Shown: positions 44,957 to 53,854 of the stretch, piece by piece | Layout: each line of letters opens with the position of its first letter | Position numbering within the stretch: position 1 is the stretch's first letter | Source of the DNA: Gammaproteobacteria bacterium | Lineage (GTDB): Bacteria > Pseudomonadota > Gammaproteobacteria > Steroidobacterales > Rariloculaceae | DNA: 57,955 bases | Direction: 5' to 3' | Assembly (NCBI GenBank): GCA_003155415.1 | Contig: PMCP01000137.1 | Location: 4,527 to 62,481, forward strand | Notes under the pieces: model-generated | Database searches by the model: none | What the model saw: only the letters and a program-made list of their open reading frames with translations | Told to the model about the DNA's origin: nothing | Program-made: the position numbers and the translations under genes

Positions 44957-45702
44957 TGCGGTTTTCCGAGCAAGTCTTTGACGAGGCAAAGGTCGGTCCA
45001 AGCGGTTGCTTTGGCAAGCGGGCTGCGCAGCAGATACGCGGGGTGATACGTGATGACCAACGGAGTACCCGCTTCGCCGTACGGGACGACGCGGCCTCGC
45101 AGCCTACCGATGGGGGAATCCGTCTGCAACAACCACTGGGCGGCAATTCGGCCCACGGCAAGTATTGCGCGCGGATTCACGAGCGCGATCTGGCGCGCGA
45201 GATACGGCGTACACGTCTTGGCCTCGTCCGGCTGCGGATCACGATTGCCGGGCGGCCGGCACTTCAAGATGTTGGCGATATATACCTCGGAGCGCGGTAA
45301 GCCGATGGCCCGCAGCATTGAGTTCAGCAACTGGCCTGCGCGTCCGACGAAAGGCTCGCCTTGTCGATCTTCGTCGGCTCCGGGTGCTTCGCCGATCACG
45401 AGCAGGTCGGCATTGCGGCGACCGACGCCGAACACGGTCTGGGTGCGAGTCGCGTGCAGCGCGCACTGCGTGCACACGCGAACGGTCGCAGCCAACTCGT
45501 CCCATCCCATCGTCGCCGGAGAAGCGGATACGTCGGTGACCAACCGCGCCGCGACCACCTCGAGCGGACCTGCGGCGATGGATGCAGCGGCACTGACGGG
45601 CGCGGGCTCCGCGGCCGGCTGCACGGTCGTCGCAGACGCTGTCCGCAGCCTCCACACCGAAATGCCGAGAGCTTCGAGGTACCGCTCGCGTTGCTCGCTC
45701 AT
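44953..45702 (-). CDS. Uracil-DNA glycosylase, family 4 (Fe-S)
   Basis: A 249-residue glycosylase that removes uracil from DNA. The catalytic motif GEAPGADEDRQGEPFVGRAG and the second motif ITYHPAYLLRS are clear. Four Cys for a [4Fe-4S] cluster are visible: the pair in VRVCTQCALH, then ILKCRPPGNRDP and KTCTPYL. The first ~70 residues (RERYLEALGISVW, then Ala/Pro-rich) are a non-catalytic lead. ATG 45702 overlaps the pssA stop; the frame reaching 46182 is pssA shadow. The enzyme is of the thermophile-type UDGa group, common in proteobacteria without Ung. Confidence 0.93.
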   Translation of the reverse strand: MSEQRERYLEALGISVWRLRTASATTVQPAAEPAPVSAAASIAAGPLEVVAARLVTDVSASPATMGWDELAATVRVCTQCALHATRTQTVFGVGRRNADLLVIGEAPGADEDRQGEPFVGRAGQLLNSMLRAIGLPRSEVYIANILKCRPPGNRDPQPDEAKTCTPYLARQIALVNPRAILAVGRIAAQWLLQTDSPIGRLRGRVVPYGEAGTPLVITYHPAYLLRSPLAKATAWTDLCLVKDLLGKPQ

Positions 45703-46460
45703 GAGCTCGCTGCGTCTTGCCGCCTGCGGCGGCGCCACAACCAGACAGCGGGGCCGGACGCGGCGTACGCAAGGAACAGCACGAAAATCGTGAGCTGGGG
45801 CTCGACAGCGATGATCATCAGCACGAGCGGGATCAGCAACAGGTTCGCAAACCGCACGCGCCTGCCGGGACTGATGTCCTTGAAGCTCCAGTACGCAAAC
45901 CGGGACATCATCAGGAGCGCAGCGATCGCCGTCACCGTGACGCCGGCGACGAGAGCCTTCAAGCCGTCGATTCCGTAGTGACTCGTGAGCCACGCCATCG
46001 ACGCCACGACTGCCGCTGCCGCCGGACTCGCGAGCCCCTGGAAGAATCGCCGATCCTGCACGCCGACGTTCGTATTGAACCGTGCGAGACGAAACGCCGC
46101 CGCAGCCACGTACAGAAATGCGGTGAGCCAGCCGAGCCTGCCCCAAAGCGCGCCGTACTCTGCGAGCCGCTGTACGCCCCACTGATAAATCACGATAGCG
46201 GGCGCGAGACCGAAAGACACCATGTCGGAAAGGCTATCGAATTCTTTGCCGAACTCGCTGGACGTGCTCGTGAGACGCGCGACGCGCCCATCCAGCCCGT
46301 CGAACAGCATTGCGGCGAAGATCGCCAGCGCGGCGCGCTCGAAATTGCCGTCGATCGACGCCACGATCGAATAGAACCCGGCGAACAAACCGCAGGTGGT
46401 CAGCAGATTGGGCAAAAGATAAATGCCCCTACGGCGTGTGATGCTCGGCCGGCCGTCCAC
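45699..46460 (-). CDS. pssA: CDP-diacylglycerol-serine phosphatidyltransferase
   Basis: A 253-residue inner-membrane enzyme of the CDP-alcohol phosphatidyltransferase family that makes phosphatidylserine, precursor of phosphatidylethanolamine. The motif DGLDGRVARLTSTSSEFGKE ... D(SLS)D is complete. About eight membrane helices follow ITRRRGIYLLPNLLTTCGLF. This is the Bacillus-type (membrane) PssA rather than the E. coli PLD-type. ATG 46460 has AAGAGGAGG upstream. It leads pssA-udg-rimI(-prfC). Confidence 0.93.
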   Translation of the reverse strand: MDGRPSITRRRGIYLLPNLLTTCGLFAGFYSIVASIDGNFERAALAIFAAMLFDGLDGRVARLTSTSSEFGKEFDSLSDMVSFGLAPAIVIYQWGVQRLAEYGALWGRLGWLTAFLYVAAAAFRLARFNTNVGVQDRRFFQGLASPAAAAVVASMAWLTSHYGIDGLKALVAGVTVTAIAALLMMSRFAYWSFKDISPGRRVRFANLLLIPLVLMIIAVEPQLTIFVLFLAYAASGPAVWLWRRRRRQDAASS

Positions 46461-46496
46461 GACTGCTCCGCCTCCTCTTTAAGTACCCGACTCACA

Positions 46497-46517
46497 TTGG
46501 CCGCTGCCTGCGGCCAA
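46497..46517. repeat. Inverted repeat upstream of pssA
   Basis: TTGGCCGC (46497-46504) and GCGGCCAA (46510-46517) form a perfect eight-base stem with a five-base loop, 37 bases before the pssA start on minus. No T-run follows on either strand. It may be a leader stem or an operator. Confidence 0.45.
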
Positions 46518-46589
46518 GCCTGGCTTCCGTGCCGACCCGACCGCTAGAATCGGCCGTCGCCGGACCATGGCGCCACGAGTCGGGGGTCA

Positions 46590-46721
46590 ATGTACCTGAG
46601 TCCCGCCCTGCTGAACACGTTGCCGGCTGTGATCAACGTCATGGTCGGCGTAGGTCGCCCGCACCATGCTGAGCGTTGGAGCCTCGAGCGGACACCGCCG
46701 ACCCGCGACCGATTGCCATGA
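46590..46721 (+). CDS. Possible 43-residue upstream ORF
   Basis: ATG 46590 opens a 43-codon frame (MYLSPALLNTLPAVINVMVG, then a basic tail) whose TGA at 46719-46721 overlaps the ATG of the lytic transglycosylase as ATGA. A GGGGG run lies three bases before its ATG, rather close. The overlap type is the one used by real gene pairs in this window, so it could be a small coupled gene or a leader peptide; chance is also possible. No family is recognised. Confidence 0.25.
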   Translation: MYLSPALLNTLPAVINVMVGVGRPHHAERWSLERTPPTRDRLP

Positions 46722-47359
46722 CGAACGCGACGACCCCGAACCCCAGTCTTCACCGCAGGCAACGCCGCCATCTGCTCGGCCTCGCCGCTGCGCTGCTCGC
46801 GCCTGCCCTGTTGCGTCCCGCGGCCGCACAGCCGGCGCGACCCACCGACGCGCGCTCCGGTCCGGATCCGGAGCTTCGCAAAATCCTGATTGCCGCCGTA
46901 GCGGAAGCCGACAGCTTCACCGACCGATTCGATGCCGAGGTGTGGCTAACGGACATGTCGCACCGGCTCGCGAAGCAGGTATCGGACCCGAAGGAACGGC
47001 TGACGATCCTGAAAGCCGTTCACAAACACGCCACGCATGTGAACGTGCCCGCCGAGCTCGTGCTCGCGGTGATCGACGTCGAAAGCAACTTCGATCGCTT
47101 CGCGATCTCGTCCGTAAGCGCGCTCGGTCTCATGCAAGTCATGCCCTTCTGGATCAAAGAGCTCGGCTACAAGGACAAGAACGCATTGTTCAGCATCGAA
47201 ACGAACGTGCTGCTCGGTTGCCAGATACTCCGGTTTTATCTCGAGATGGAGCGCGGGAATCTGGTGCAGGGGCTCGCACGCTACAACGGCAGCGTCGGCC
47301 GACGCGGGTACTCGGACCGCGTGCTCGACCGAGTGCGCACGAAATGGTTTCGACAGTAG
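46718..47359 (+). CDS. Lytic transglycosylase, SLT domain
   Basis: A 213-residue envelope protein. The N-terminus RRQRRHLLGLAAALLAPALL looks like a signal peptide with a twin-arginine character (RRHLL). The catalytic domain has DVESNFDRFAISSVSALGLM with Glu of ESNFD, then QVMPFW, and LARYNGSVGRRGYSDRVL at the end. It cleaves peptidoglycan glycan strands with formation of anhydro-MurNAc. ATG 46718 was chosen over 46676 because the signal peptide then starts normally. It is convergent with acyP. Confidence 0.9.
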   Translation: MTNATTPNPSLHRRQRRHLLGLAAALLAPALLRPAAAQPARPTDARSGPDPELRKILIAAVAEADSFTDRFDAEVWLTDMSHRLAKQVSDPKERLTILKAVHKHATHVNVPAELVLAVIDVESNFDRFAISSVSALGLMQVMPFWIKELGYKDKNALFSIETNVLLGCQILRFYLEMERGNLVQGLARYNGSVGRRGYSDRVLDRVRTKWFRQ

Positions 47360-47364
47360 GCTGC

Positions 47365-47637
47365 TCAGGCCGCGACGACGAATCCTTCGTTCACGGTCTC
47401 GAGCCACTCCTCGATCTCCACGCCATCGACGCGCGCCGCGGGCGGACCGTGCCACAACCACGCAGCAAGCTCGCGCTGCGCGGTGTCATCGCCAGCAGCA
47501 ATGACCTCGACGCGGCCATCTGGCAGATTGCGAATGCTCCCGCGCAATTGCAGTTGTTGTGCTCGAGCGGCGGTCGCAGCACGGTAGTACACCCCTTGCA
47601 CGCGGCCAGCGATCACAAAGCGAATCGCGCGCGTCAC
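47365..47637 (-). CDS. acyP: Acylphosphatase
   Basis: A 90-residue enzyme that hydrolyses acyl phosphates. The catalytic pattern FVIAGRVQGVYYRAATAARA (Arg of VYYR) and the Asn of GSIRNLPDGRVEV are intact. GTG 47637 gives the usual length and N-terminus MTRAIRFVIAG; TTG 47661 would add eight residues and overlap the DUF4398 stop as TTGA, so it is a real alternative. It is downstream of the DUF4398 gene. Confidence 0.92.
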   Translation of the reverse strand: MTRAIRFVIAGRVQGVYYRAATAARAQQLQLRGSIRNLPDGRVEVIAAGDDTAQRELAAWLWHGPPAARVDGVEIEEWLETVNEGFVVAA

Positions 47638-47657
47638 GTTGCCTGAGCCCCCAGGGG

Positions 47658-47945
47658 TCAATTGTGCTCGTCGTTGCCTTTGCTCGAACGCAACGCGATC
47701 GTCGCTCGATTCTTGGCACGCACCGCGTTGAAACGAGCCGGGCCGTAAGCCTGTTGCTGAATTTGTTTCTCAGCGTCAGCCAGAAACCGACGCGCGTCCT
47801 GTAGCACCTCTGGCGCGAGTCGCGCAGCGTTGGCTACTTCCGCGGCCTTGATCGCCTGGCGAGCGTCGCTCATTTCCTGAACCGGTGGAGACGTGACGCA
47901 CCCTGCCAGGGCGAGCGCGGTAACCGTCAGCAGTACTCGCAACAT
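47658..47945 (-). CDS. DUF4398 lipoprotein
   Basis: A 95-residue lipoprotein: signal peptide MLRVLLTVTALALAGC with a lipobox (ALAGC, Cys16), then a helical DUF4398 domain (SDARQAIKAAEVANAARLAPEVL, DARRFLADAEKQI). Function unknown; the family is found in the periplasm, often with OmpA-like proteins. ATG 47945 was chosen because the signal peptide begins there. It is divergent from wrbA with 151 bases between. Confidence 0.85.
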   Translation of the reverse strand: MLRVLLTVTALALAGCVTSPPVQEMSDARQAIKAAEVANAARLAPEVLQDARRFLADAEKQIQQQAYGPARFNAVRAKNRATIALRSSKGNDEHN

Positions 47946-48096
47946 GCCATTTGTTCTCTTGTTATCGACGGCAGTATGCCGAAACGCTACAAGCGTCGCC
48001 CCGACGGCGTCAAGCAATCGACCGGCGCCGCCGTCCTGGCAAGCACTGCCTGACCTTCTTACACTGGTCGCCACGATCTTTTCAAGCTGGGCCCTC

Positions 48097-48699
48097 GTGA
48101 CGCAGCCATCGATTCTCATCCTGTACTACTCGCGTGGCGGCCGCACGGCGGCGCTTGCGCGGCAGGCCGCGCGCGGCGTCGAGAGCGCGGGCGGCATCGC
48201 CCACCTGCGAACCGTGCCTCCCGTCGCTCCGACGACGATGACGGCGACGCCGCCGGTGCCCGAAGACGGTGCGCCGTACGTCGAGATCGCCGATCTCGTC
48301 GCCGCAGACGCCTTGCTGCTGGGCAGCCCCACGCGGTTCGGCAACATGGCTGCACCCCTCAAGCATTTTCTCGATTCGACCAGCGAGCTCTGGTTGAAGG
48401 GCACACTCGTCGACAAGCCAGCCGGCGTATTCACATCGACGTCCTCACCGCACGGTGGCCAGGAGAGCACCCTGCTCAGCATGCAGTTGCCGCTGTTACA
48501 TCACGGCATGGTCGTGGTCGGCATACCGTACACGGAAGCCTCTCTGTTCGAGACGCGCACAGGCGGCTCGCCGTATGGCGCCACGCATCTCGCCACACCG
48601 TGGAACACTGCGTTGTCGAAGGACGAGAACGACGTCGCACGCGCGCTCGGCGCACGCGTCACGCGTCTCGCACGCGCGCTCGCAACTGCGCGCACGTAG
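48097..48699 (+). CDS. wrbA: NAD(P)H:quinone oxidoreductase WrbA
   Basis: A 200-residue flavodoxin-like enzyme that reduces quinones by two electrons using FMN. The FMN phosphate loop ILYYSRGGRTAALA and GSPTRFGNMAAPLKHFLD, STSSPHGGQESTLL and GIPYTEASLF are typical. The GTG at 48097 is the start; the longer frame to 47893 is the DUF4398 antisense. TACACT at about 48060 with CTGGCA 18 bases before may be its promoter. The DUF2069 gene follows two bases after the stop. Confidence 0.94.
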   Translation: MTQPSILILYYSRGGRTAALARQAARGVESAGGIAHLRTVPPVAPTTMTATPPVPEDGAPYVEIADLVAADALLLGSPTRFGNMAAPLKHFLDSTSELWLKGTLVDKPAGVFTSTSSPHGGQESTLLSMQLPLLHHGMVVVGIPYTEASLFETRTGGSPYGATHLATPWNTALSKDENDVARALGARVTRLARALATART

Positions 48700-48701
48700 C
48701 A

Positions 48702-49043
48702 ATGCCCCTCCACCGCTTTGCGCTCGCGTGTCACGTCGGGTTGATCCTGTTGCTCGCAACGGCAGCGTTGGCGGGCGGCATCACGCCCGCGTCGCTGTGC
48801 GTTGCTGCCGCGATCGTCGCACCGTTGCTGATCACTCTCCGTGGGCTTTTGACGCGCCGGGGCGGCGCCGAGCGTTGGCTCACGGTGCTGCTCGTGCCCT
48901 ACGCCGGCGCACTGAGCGTCGAAGTGGTCGCGCGGGCCGGCGCCGCGGCACTGCTGAGCGCCGCGCTCCTGATCGCTGTGCTCGAGCTCGGCGTTCTGCT
49001 CGCGCTCATTCGCTCGAGCCGCCCGTCAGCCGTTCGCGAATGA
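48702..49043 (+). CDS. DUF2069 membrane protein
   Basis: A 113-residue protein with four hydrophobic helices (about residues 8-26, 30-46, 60-78, 85-103). DUF2069 proteins follow wrbA in many gammaproteobacteria, as here, with no known function. ATG 48702 is two bases after wrbA. Its last 38 bases overlap the hda 3' end on the opposite strand. Confidence 0.8.
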   Translation: MPLHRFALACHVGLILLLATAALAGGITPASLCVAAAIVAPLLITLRGLLTRRGGAERWLTVLLVPYAGALSVEVVARAGAAALLSAALLIAVLELGVLLALIRSSRPSAVRE

Positions 49044-49695
49044 ACGGAATCGTAAGCCGACGCTGCTCGACCAACGAGTCGCGATCGAGCCGATCGAGCC
49101 AGGCGGTCAGTGCCCGCATGTCGCGGTCGACGCGCCGCAGCAGATAGTCCGCGGCAGCTGGGTCGAGCTCGAGCCCGCGCGCTTCGGCGTGCAAGCGCAC
49201 CGCGAGCGCGCGCTCGCGATCGCCGAGGGCCTTTAGCCGATAGGTGACGGCGCCTGCCGCACGCGAGCGCAAGTCGGCAAGCTCGAACCCCGCCGCAGCC
49301 GGACTCACTGCCGCCGCAAGTAACAAGCCACCGCGACGCGCGAGAAATTCGTTCAGGATGCCGAACAGCGGCGTTTCCCAATTGGCCTGGCCGGCAACCG
49401 TATCGATATCGTCGAGCGCAAGCAGGTCGAGGCTCTCGAGGCCGGCAAGGAGTTCAGGCTGCGCGCTGCCGAGCGCAACGTACATCGCCCGCAAGCCTTC
49501 CGCCGTCGCTACGCGACAGGCCGCTTGCAGCAGGTGCGACTTGCCGCAACCGCCTGCACCCCAAAGCCACAACGTCTCGCCCGCCCCGCCCGCTACCGCG
49601 CGCACGTGCTGCACCGCCGCCTCATTGTCCCCCGCGACAAACGTCGCGAGGCTGGCGTGATCGGCCAAGGTCAAGGCCAGGGGCAACTGCGCCAC
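49006..49695 (-). CDS. hda: DnaA regulatory inactivator Hda
   Basis: A 229-residue AAA+ protein related to DnaA domain III. N-terminal QLPLALTLADHASLATFVAG with the clamp-binding QL(S/P)L motif, Walker A WGAGGCGKSHLL, Walker B LLALDDIDTV and the C-terminal arginine-finger helix RRVDRDMRALTAWLDRLD are seen. With the beta clamp it promotes hydrolysis of DnaA-ATP after initiation. The GTG at 49695 with GGAGC before it gives the clamp motif at the N-terminus; the frame to 49884 is shadow. It follows the transferase gene by 14 bases. Confidence 0.92.
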   Translation of the reverse strand: MAQLPLALTLADHASLATFVAGDNEAAVQHVRAVAGGAGETLWLWGAGGCGKSHLLQAACRVATAEGLRAMYVALGSAQPELLAGLESLDLLALDDIDTVAGQANWETPLFGILNEFLARRGGLLLAAAVSPAAAGFELADLRSRAAGAVTYRLKALGDRERALAVRLHAEARGLELDPAAADYLLRRVDRDMRALTAWLDRLDRDSLVEQRRLTIPFIRERLTGGSSE

Positions 49696-49709
49696 GAAGG
49701 GAGCTCCGA

Positions 49710-50267
49710 CTAAGCGGCCTGATGCGCCACGCGCCACGCGCGCGTGCTCCACCGCAGCACGTAACTCAGCCCGCTCACGAGACTCGTGAACACGACCGCG
49801 GCGCCGAGCAACAGCAGAGCAGAAGGCGACGGCCAGCCATATGCCGCGAACGTCAGAGTGAGGATACCGAACGCGAGCTGGCACGCCGTATTCAGCTTGC
49901 TGATCACCGCCGGCTCACCTTGTAGCGGCGCGATGAACAACTGATAGCAGATCGCACCCGCGACTATCACGATGTCTCGACCGACGACGATCGCGACGAC
50001 ACCGCGCGGCATGGCGCCGACGTACGCGAGCGCCACGAACGTGCTGACCAGCAGCAGCTTGTCAGCGGCCGGATCCAAAAGACCGCCGAGCCGCGTGCGC
50101 CAATCGAACCGCTTCGCAAGAAACCCGTCGAGGCCATCGGACACTCCCGCGACCACGATCAACATGAGAGCAGTGGCATAGCGCCCGTCGATGATCGCCG
50201 CCACCAGCGGTGCAACCAGCAAGATCCGCAGGATGCAGATGGCGTTCGGCAGGAAGCTCAAGCTCAC
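49710..50267 (-). CDS. CDP-alcohol phosphatidyltransferase, PgsA-like
   Basis: A 185-residue inner-membrane enzyme. The family motif is seen as SDGLDGFLAKRFDWRTRLGG ... LLDPAADK: the usual DG(X)2AR reads DGFLAK, with Lys for Arg. About five membrane helices. PgsA makes phosphatidylglycerophosphate, but this gene lies in the hda-DUF2066 neighbourhood where a second CDP-alcohol transferase of unproven substrate is often found, so the exact product is open. GTG 50267 overlaps the DUF2066 stop. Confidence 0.88.
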   Translation of the reverse strand: MSLSFLPNAICILRILLVAPLVAAIIDGRYATALMLIVVAGVSDGLDGFLAKRFDWRTRLGGLLDPAADKLLLVSTFVALAYVGAMPRGVVAIVVGRDIVIVAGAICYQLFIAPLQGEPAVISKLNTACQLAFGILTLTFAAYGWPSPSALLLLGAAVVFTSLVSGLSYVLRWSTRAWRVAHQAA

Positions 50268-51349
50268 GGACCAGCCCCGTTGCGAGCGATCTCGAACACG
50301 AGGGCGCCAGCAGACCGGTCGCCAGCGGCCGGTTTGAGCACGCCACCGAGCGCGAGGATCCGCCCGAGCACGCCGGCATCGCCGCGGGCGGTCACGCGCA
50401 GATTCAGCACGCCGTTGTCGAAACTGTCGACATCGACCGACTGCAGCGCGCTCTGCTGTTCCAGGTAGCTCACGACACGGCCATAGTCCGCCGAGCTCTG
50501 GACGTTCAGCACGGTGATCGCCGCGGCACCGCCGCCCCCCACCGTCGCGAACTGCGACGCGAACCGATCACCGGCCGCATCGAGGCCGTCCCGCAACCCG
50601 AGACCCTGGAGCGCCTGCCGCTCCGCTCCGGTGACCAGCAGCCACTCGATCTCGTTGCCGATCACACCCGGCCGTACGCGGCCGATCAGCACCGCATCCG
50701 CGCGATAGCGCGCCGACGCGGCGGCGACGCGATCCTCGAAGCCGCCCCAAACATCGGCGAACGTGACCGCGTTGAGATCCTGCAGGTCGAGCAGCGGCAA
50801 CGTGACCGGCAAACCGCGCTCGTCCGCCACCGCGAGCAACTCCTTGCGCAAGGCCACGAGCCGCTCGGTCATCCCCGGAGGTGCCAGCTCGATCCCAAGC
50901 TGCGGTGTGTCATTGGCGCCGAGCAGTGCGCGGCCGCCGGCGCCGTCGTCAACCGCAATCCAGATCAGCGTCAATGGCCGTTCGGGCCCCCAAACCGGCT
51001 TCTGTAGCGCGGCGAGGGCCTGATCGACCTGGGTCGCGATGAACCCGACCTGAGCTTGCCCCTGCCGATCGAGACCGTACGAAGCCAGGTACTTGCCGGC
51101 ATCGGAAAGCATGGTCTGCAGCGCGGGGTCGAAGGGCGCGTTGCGATCGCCCGTGACGCGAATCAGTAGGCGCCCCATGGCAGCCTTGATCGCAGCCCCC
51201 CGTTGATCCGGCGCCGCGGCGTCCGGGACCACGCTCACTCGGTACAGGTTCGGCACAGTCACAGCAATGCCTTCCTGCGCGCACAGCGAGCCCACGAGCA
51301 CGGCGGTAGCCGTCATGCCACGCAACAGGGCCAGCAACCTAGACTCCAT
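50264..51349 (-). CDS. DUF2066 periplasmic protein
   Basis: A 361-residue exported protein. Signal peptide [25 protein letters not shown], then the DUF2066 pattern: [30 protein letters not shown], a middle [11 protein letters not shown] and the C-terminal [19 protein letters not shown]. Function unknown; the gene is a regular neighbour of purM and hda. ATG 51349 (preceded by AGGG nine bases upstream) was chosen; ATG 51358 would add three residues. It is divergent from purM with a shared -10. Confidence 0.85.
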   Translation of the reverse strand: MESRLLALLRGMTATAVLVGSLCAQEGIAVTVPNLYRVSVVPDAAAPDQRGAAIKAAMGRLLIRVTGDRNAPFDPALQTMLSDAGKYLASYGLDRQGQAQVGFIATQVDQALAALQKPVWGPERPLTLIWIAVDDGAGGRALLGANDTPQLGIELAPPGMTERLVALRKELLAVADERGLPVTLPLLDLQDLNAVTFADVWGGFEDRVAAASARYRADAVLIGRVRPGVIGNEIEWLLVTGAERQALQGLGLRDGLDAAGDRFASQFATVGGGGAAAITVLNVQSSADYGRVVSYLEQQSALQSVDVDSFDNGVLNLRVTARGDAGVLGRILALGGVLKPAAGDRSAGALVFEIARNGAGP

Positions 51350-51385
51350 AGAAAGCATCCCTGTCCACGACGGAACGACGTCGCT

Positions 51386-51392
51386 TATTATA
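51386..51392. promoter_or_regulatory. Shared -10 between DUF2066 gene and purM
   Basis: The spacer contains TATTATA. On minus 51392-51387 reads TATAAT (perfect -10 for the DUF2066 gene); on plus 51386-51391 reads TATTAT (possible -10 for purM). Predicted start points lie about 30 and 40 bases before the respective start codons. No convincing -35 at 17 bases is seen for either. Confidence 0.45.
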
Positions 51393-51437
51393 GCCACCAA
51401 CCTCTTTCCCATTTTTTATTCGTCCGGAGCCCCATCG

Positions 51438-52466
51438 ATGGCATCCACTGGACCCTTCACTTACAAAGACGCGGGCGTCGACATCGACGCTGGCGACGAG
51501 CTCGTCGAGCGGATCAAGCCGGCGGTCAAACGCACAGTTCGCCCGGAGGTCATCGGTGGCCTGGGCGGCTTCGGCGGCCTGTTCCGTGTGCCGACCGGCT
51601 ACCGCGAACCCGTGCTGGTCTCTGGCACTGACGGAGTAGGCACGAAACTCAAGCTCGCGATCGATCACGACGCGCACGACGAAGTGGGCATCGACCTCGT
51701 GGCCATGTGTGCGAACGATGTCGTCGTCGTCGGCGCAGAACCGCTGTTCTTCCTCGATTACTTCTCGACGCCGCGCCTCGACGTCGACGTCGCGGCGCGA
51801 GTGATCGCGGGTATCGCGCACGGCTGCGAGATCGCCGGCGCCACACTGATCGGCGGCGAAACGGCCGAGCACCCCGGCATGCACACGCCGGGCGAATACG
51901 ACTTGGCTGGGTTCTGTGTCGGCATCGTCGAGCGGGACAAGATCATCGATGGCTCGAACATCGTCGCCGGCGACACGGTGATCGGCATCGGCTCCTCGGG
52001 GTTGCACTCGAACGGTTTCTCGCTGATCCGGCACATCCTCAAGAGCCGACCGAACGCGGCGCGTGAGACGCTCGAAGGCCGGCCGCTGATCGAACACTTG
52101 CTGACGCCGACGAAGATCTACGCACGCCCCGTGCTGCGTCTCGCAAAGAATGTCGCGGTCAAAGGCTTCGCACACATCACGGGCGGCGGCCTGCTCGAGA
52201 ACATTCCGCGCGTGCTGCCTGCCGGGCTTGGGGTGGAGCTCAAAGCAGGCTCGTGGACCGCTCCGGCCGTTTACGGCTGGCTCGAGTCCGTGGGCGTCGC
52301 GCCGCGCGAAATGCACCGCACCTTCAACTGTGGCGTCGGCATGATCGCCGTCGTTGCTCCGGCGGACGCAGCCGCCGCGCTGGCCGAGCTCACCGCCGCA
52401 GGCGAACGAGCCACCGTCATCGGCGTTGTAGTTCCAGACGCCGAGCAGCTGGTGACGATCGTTTGA
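51438..52466 (+). CDS. purM: Phosphoribosylformylglycinamidine cyclo-ligase PurM
   Basis: A 342-residue enzyme that closes the imidazole ring to give AIR in purine synthesis, using ATP. Seen: [61 protein letters not shown] and [19 protein letters not shown] 51438 has CGGAG upstream; the frame to 51267 is DUF2066 antisense. purN follows with a TTGA overlap, making a purMN operon. Confidence 0.97.
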   Translation: MASTGPFTYKDAGVDIDAGDELVERIKPAVKRTVRPEVIGGLGGFGGLFRVPTGYREPVLVSGTDGVGTKLKLAIDHDAHDEVGIDLVAMCANDVVVVGAEPLFFLDYFSTPRLDVDVAARVIAGIAHGCEIAGATLIGGETAEHPGMHTPGEYDLAGFCVGIVERDKIIDGSNIVAGDTVIGIGSSGLHSNGFSLIRHILKSRPNAARETLEGRPLIEHLLTPTKIYARPVLRLAKNVAVKGFAHITGGGLLENIPRVLPAGLGVELKAGSWTAPAVYGWLESVGVAPREMHRTFNCGVGMIAVVAPADAAAALAELTAAGERATVIGVVVPDAEQLVTIV

Positions 52467-53110
52467 GCCGCGCCGCGCCGCGCGTCGCGGTCCTGATTTC
52501 TGGCGAGGGCAGCAACCTCCAGGCGCTGCTCGATGCGGCAAGTGCGGGCACGCTCGGCGCCGAAATCGCGGTAGTCGTCAGCAACCGCGCCGCGGCGCGT
52601 GGTTTGGTTCGTGCGCGTGACGCGGGTGTCGCGGCGCGGCACCTCGGCGGCAAGGACATCTCCCGGGAAGCGTACGACGACGCGCTAGCCTCGTTGCTCG
52701 CTGAGTACTCTCCGGATCTTCTGGTCTTGGCCGGGTTCATGCGGATCTTCTCCGCCAGCTTCATCGCTCGCTTTGCGGGCCGAATCTTGAACATCCATCC
52801 GTCCCTGCTGCCGGCCTATCCAGGGCTCGACACTCATCGCCGCGCGCTCGACGCCGGCGAACACTGGCACGGCGCCACCGTACATTTCGTTACAGTTGAG
52901 CTCGACGCCGGTCCCGCGGCCCTGCAGTACCGGCTCCGGGTTCGCGCTGGCGACACGGTCGAGTCGCTGACTGCTCGCGTGCATGTCGGCGAGCACTTAA
53001 TCCTCCCTCGCGCTGTCGAATGGTTCGTTGGCGGTCGCTTGCGACTGGAAAATGACTCGGTCATGCTTGATGGAAGGCGTTTGTCGCAGCCCGTGATCAT
53101 GGAGGAATGA
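52463..53110 (+). CDS. purN: Phosphoribosylglycinamide formyltransferase PurN
   Basis: A 215-residue enzyme that formylates GAR with 10-formyltetrahydrofolate. It shows [16 protein letters not shown] (usually SGxGSN), [15 protein letters not shown], the catalytic [20 protein letters not shown] and ELDAGPAA with Asp. The start is TTG 52463, overlapping the purM stop (TTGA); no ATG or GTG lies before the conserved N-terminus, so this rare start is well supported. The DUF3108 gene follows after three bases. Confidence 0.95.
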   Translation: MSRAAPRVAVLISGEGSNLQALLDAASAGTLGAEIAVVVSNRAAARGLVRARDAGVAARHLGGKDISREAYDDALASLLAEYSPDLLVLAGFMRIFSASFIARFAGRILNIHPSLLPAYPGLDTHRRALDAGEHWHGATVHFVTVELDAGPAALQYRLRVRAGDTVESLTARVHVGEHLILPRAVEWFVGGRLRLENDSVMLDGRRLSQPVIMEE

Positions 53111-53113
53111 ATC

Positions 53114-53845
53114 GTGACAATGCGTGTCGTCTCGTCGCTGCTGCTCGTCGGACTCTGGTTGCCTGCGCTTGCTGCCCGTGCCGCCGACGACGTCCAGACC
53201 TACACTGCCACCTACAACGCCGAAGCCAAAGGCAAGGAAATCGGCGACTCGACGTTCAGCGTCCGCTACATCCCCGATCGCATGGTCTACGAGTTCAAAT
53301 CGGAGACGCACGCGAAAGGCATGGTGGTAAAACTCGCCGTCCCGAATCCGGTGATCCAGCGCAGCGAGTTCCGCGTAACCCCTACTGGTCTCCAGCCGCT
53401 CGAGTTCTGGTACGAGGACGGCAGCCGGAAGGGTGAAGGCAACATCCACATCGTGTTCGATTGGGATCGCAAAGTGGCGACCACCAGCAGCAAGAAGGGG
53501 CGCAAGGAGTTCGCGATCCAGCCAGGCGCCGTCGACGCCGGCACACTGCAGGTTGCGTTGATGCACGACCTCGCGACAACCGGCAAACCAGGGCACTATC
53601 TGCTGACGGACGAAGACTCCGTCACGGAGTACGTCTATCAGGACCAGGGCGATGCGCAGACCGCGACGGGCGTGGGCAAGCTCAAGACCCACGCATACAA
53701 CCAGCAGCGCCAAGGGTCGAATCGAGTCAACTGGATTTGGACGCTGCCGGACATGAAGTTCTTGCCCGCGCGAATCGAGCAGAAGAAGGACGGCGAGGTC
53801 AATTCGGCGTTCACGCTGAAAAACGTGACCGGTATTCCGAAGTAG
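53114..53845 (+). CDS. DUF3108 periplasmic protein
   Basis: A 243-residue exported protein. Signal peptide MTMRVVSSLLLVGLWLPALA, then beta-rich DUF3108 (YTATYNAEAKGKEIGDSTFSV, VNWIWTLPDMKFLPARIE). Members follow purN in many gammaproteobacteria; function unknown. GTG 53114 has GGAGGA ideally placed (53101-53106); ATG 53120 would drop two residues. It is convergent with dcd. Confidence 0.87.
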   Translation: MTMRVVSSLLLVGLWLPALAARAADDVQTYTATYNAEAKGKEIGDSTFSVRYIPDRMVYEFKSETHAKGMVVKLAVPNPVIQRSEFRVTPTGLQPLEFWYEDGSRKGEGNIHIVFDWDRKVATTSSKKGRKEFAIQPGAVDAGTLQVALMHDLATTGKPGHYLLTDEDSVTEYVYQDQGDAQTATGVGKLKTHAYNQQRQGSNRVNWIWTLPDMKFLPARIEQKKDGEVNSAFTLKNVTGIPK

Positions 53846-53854
53846 CAATCCCCT

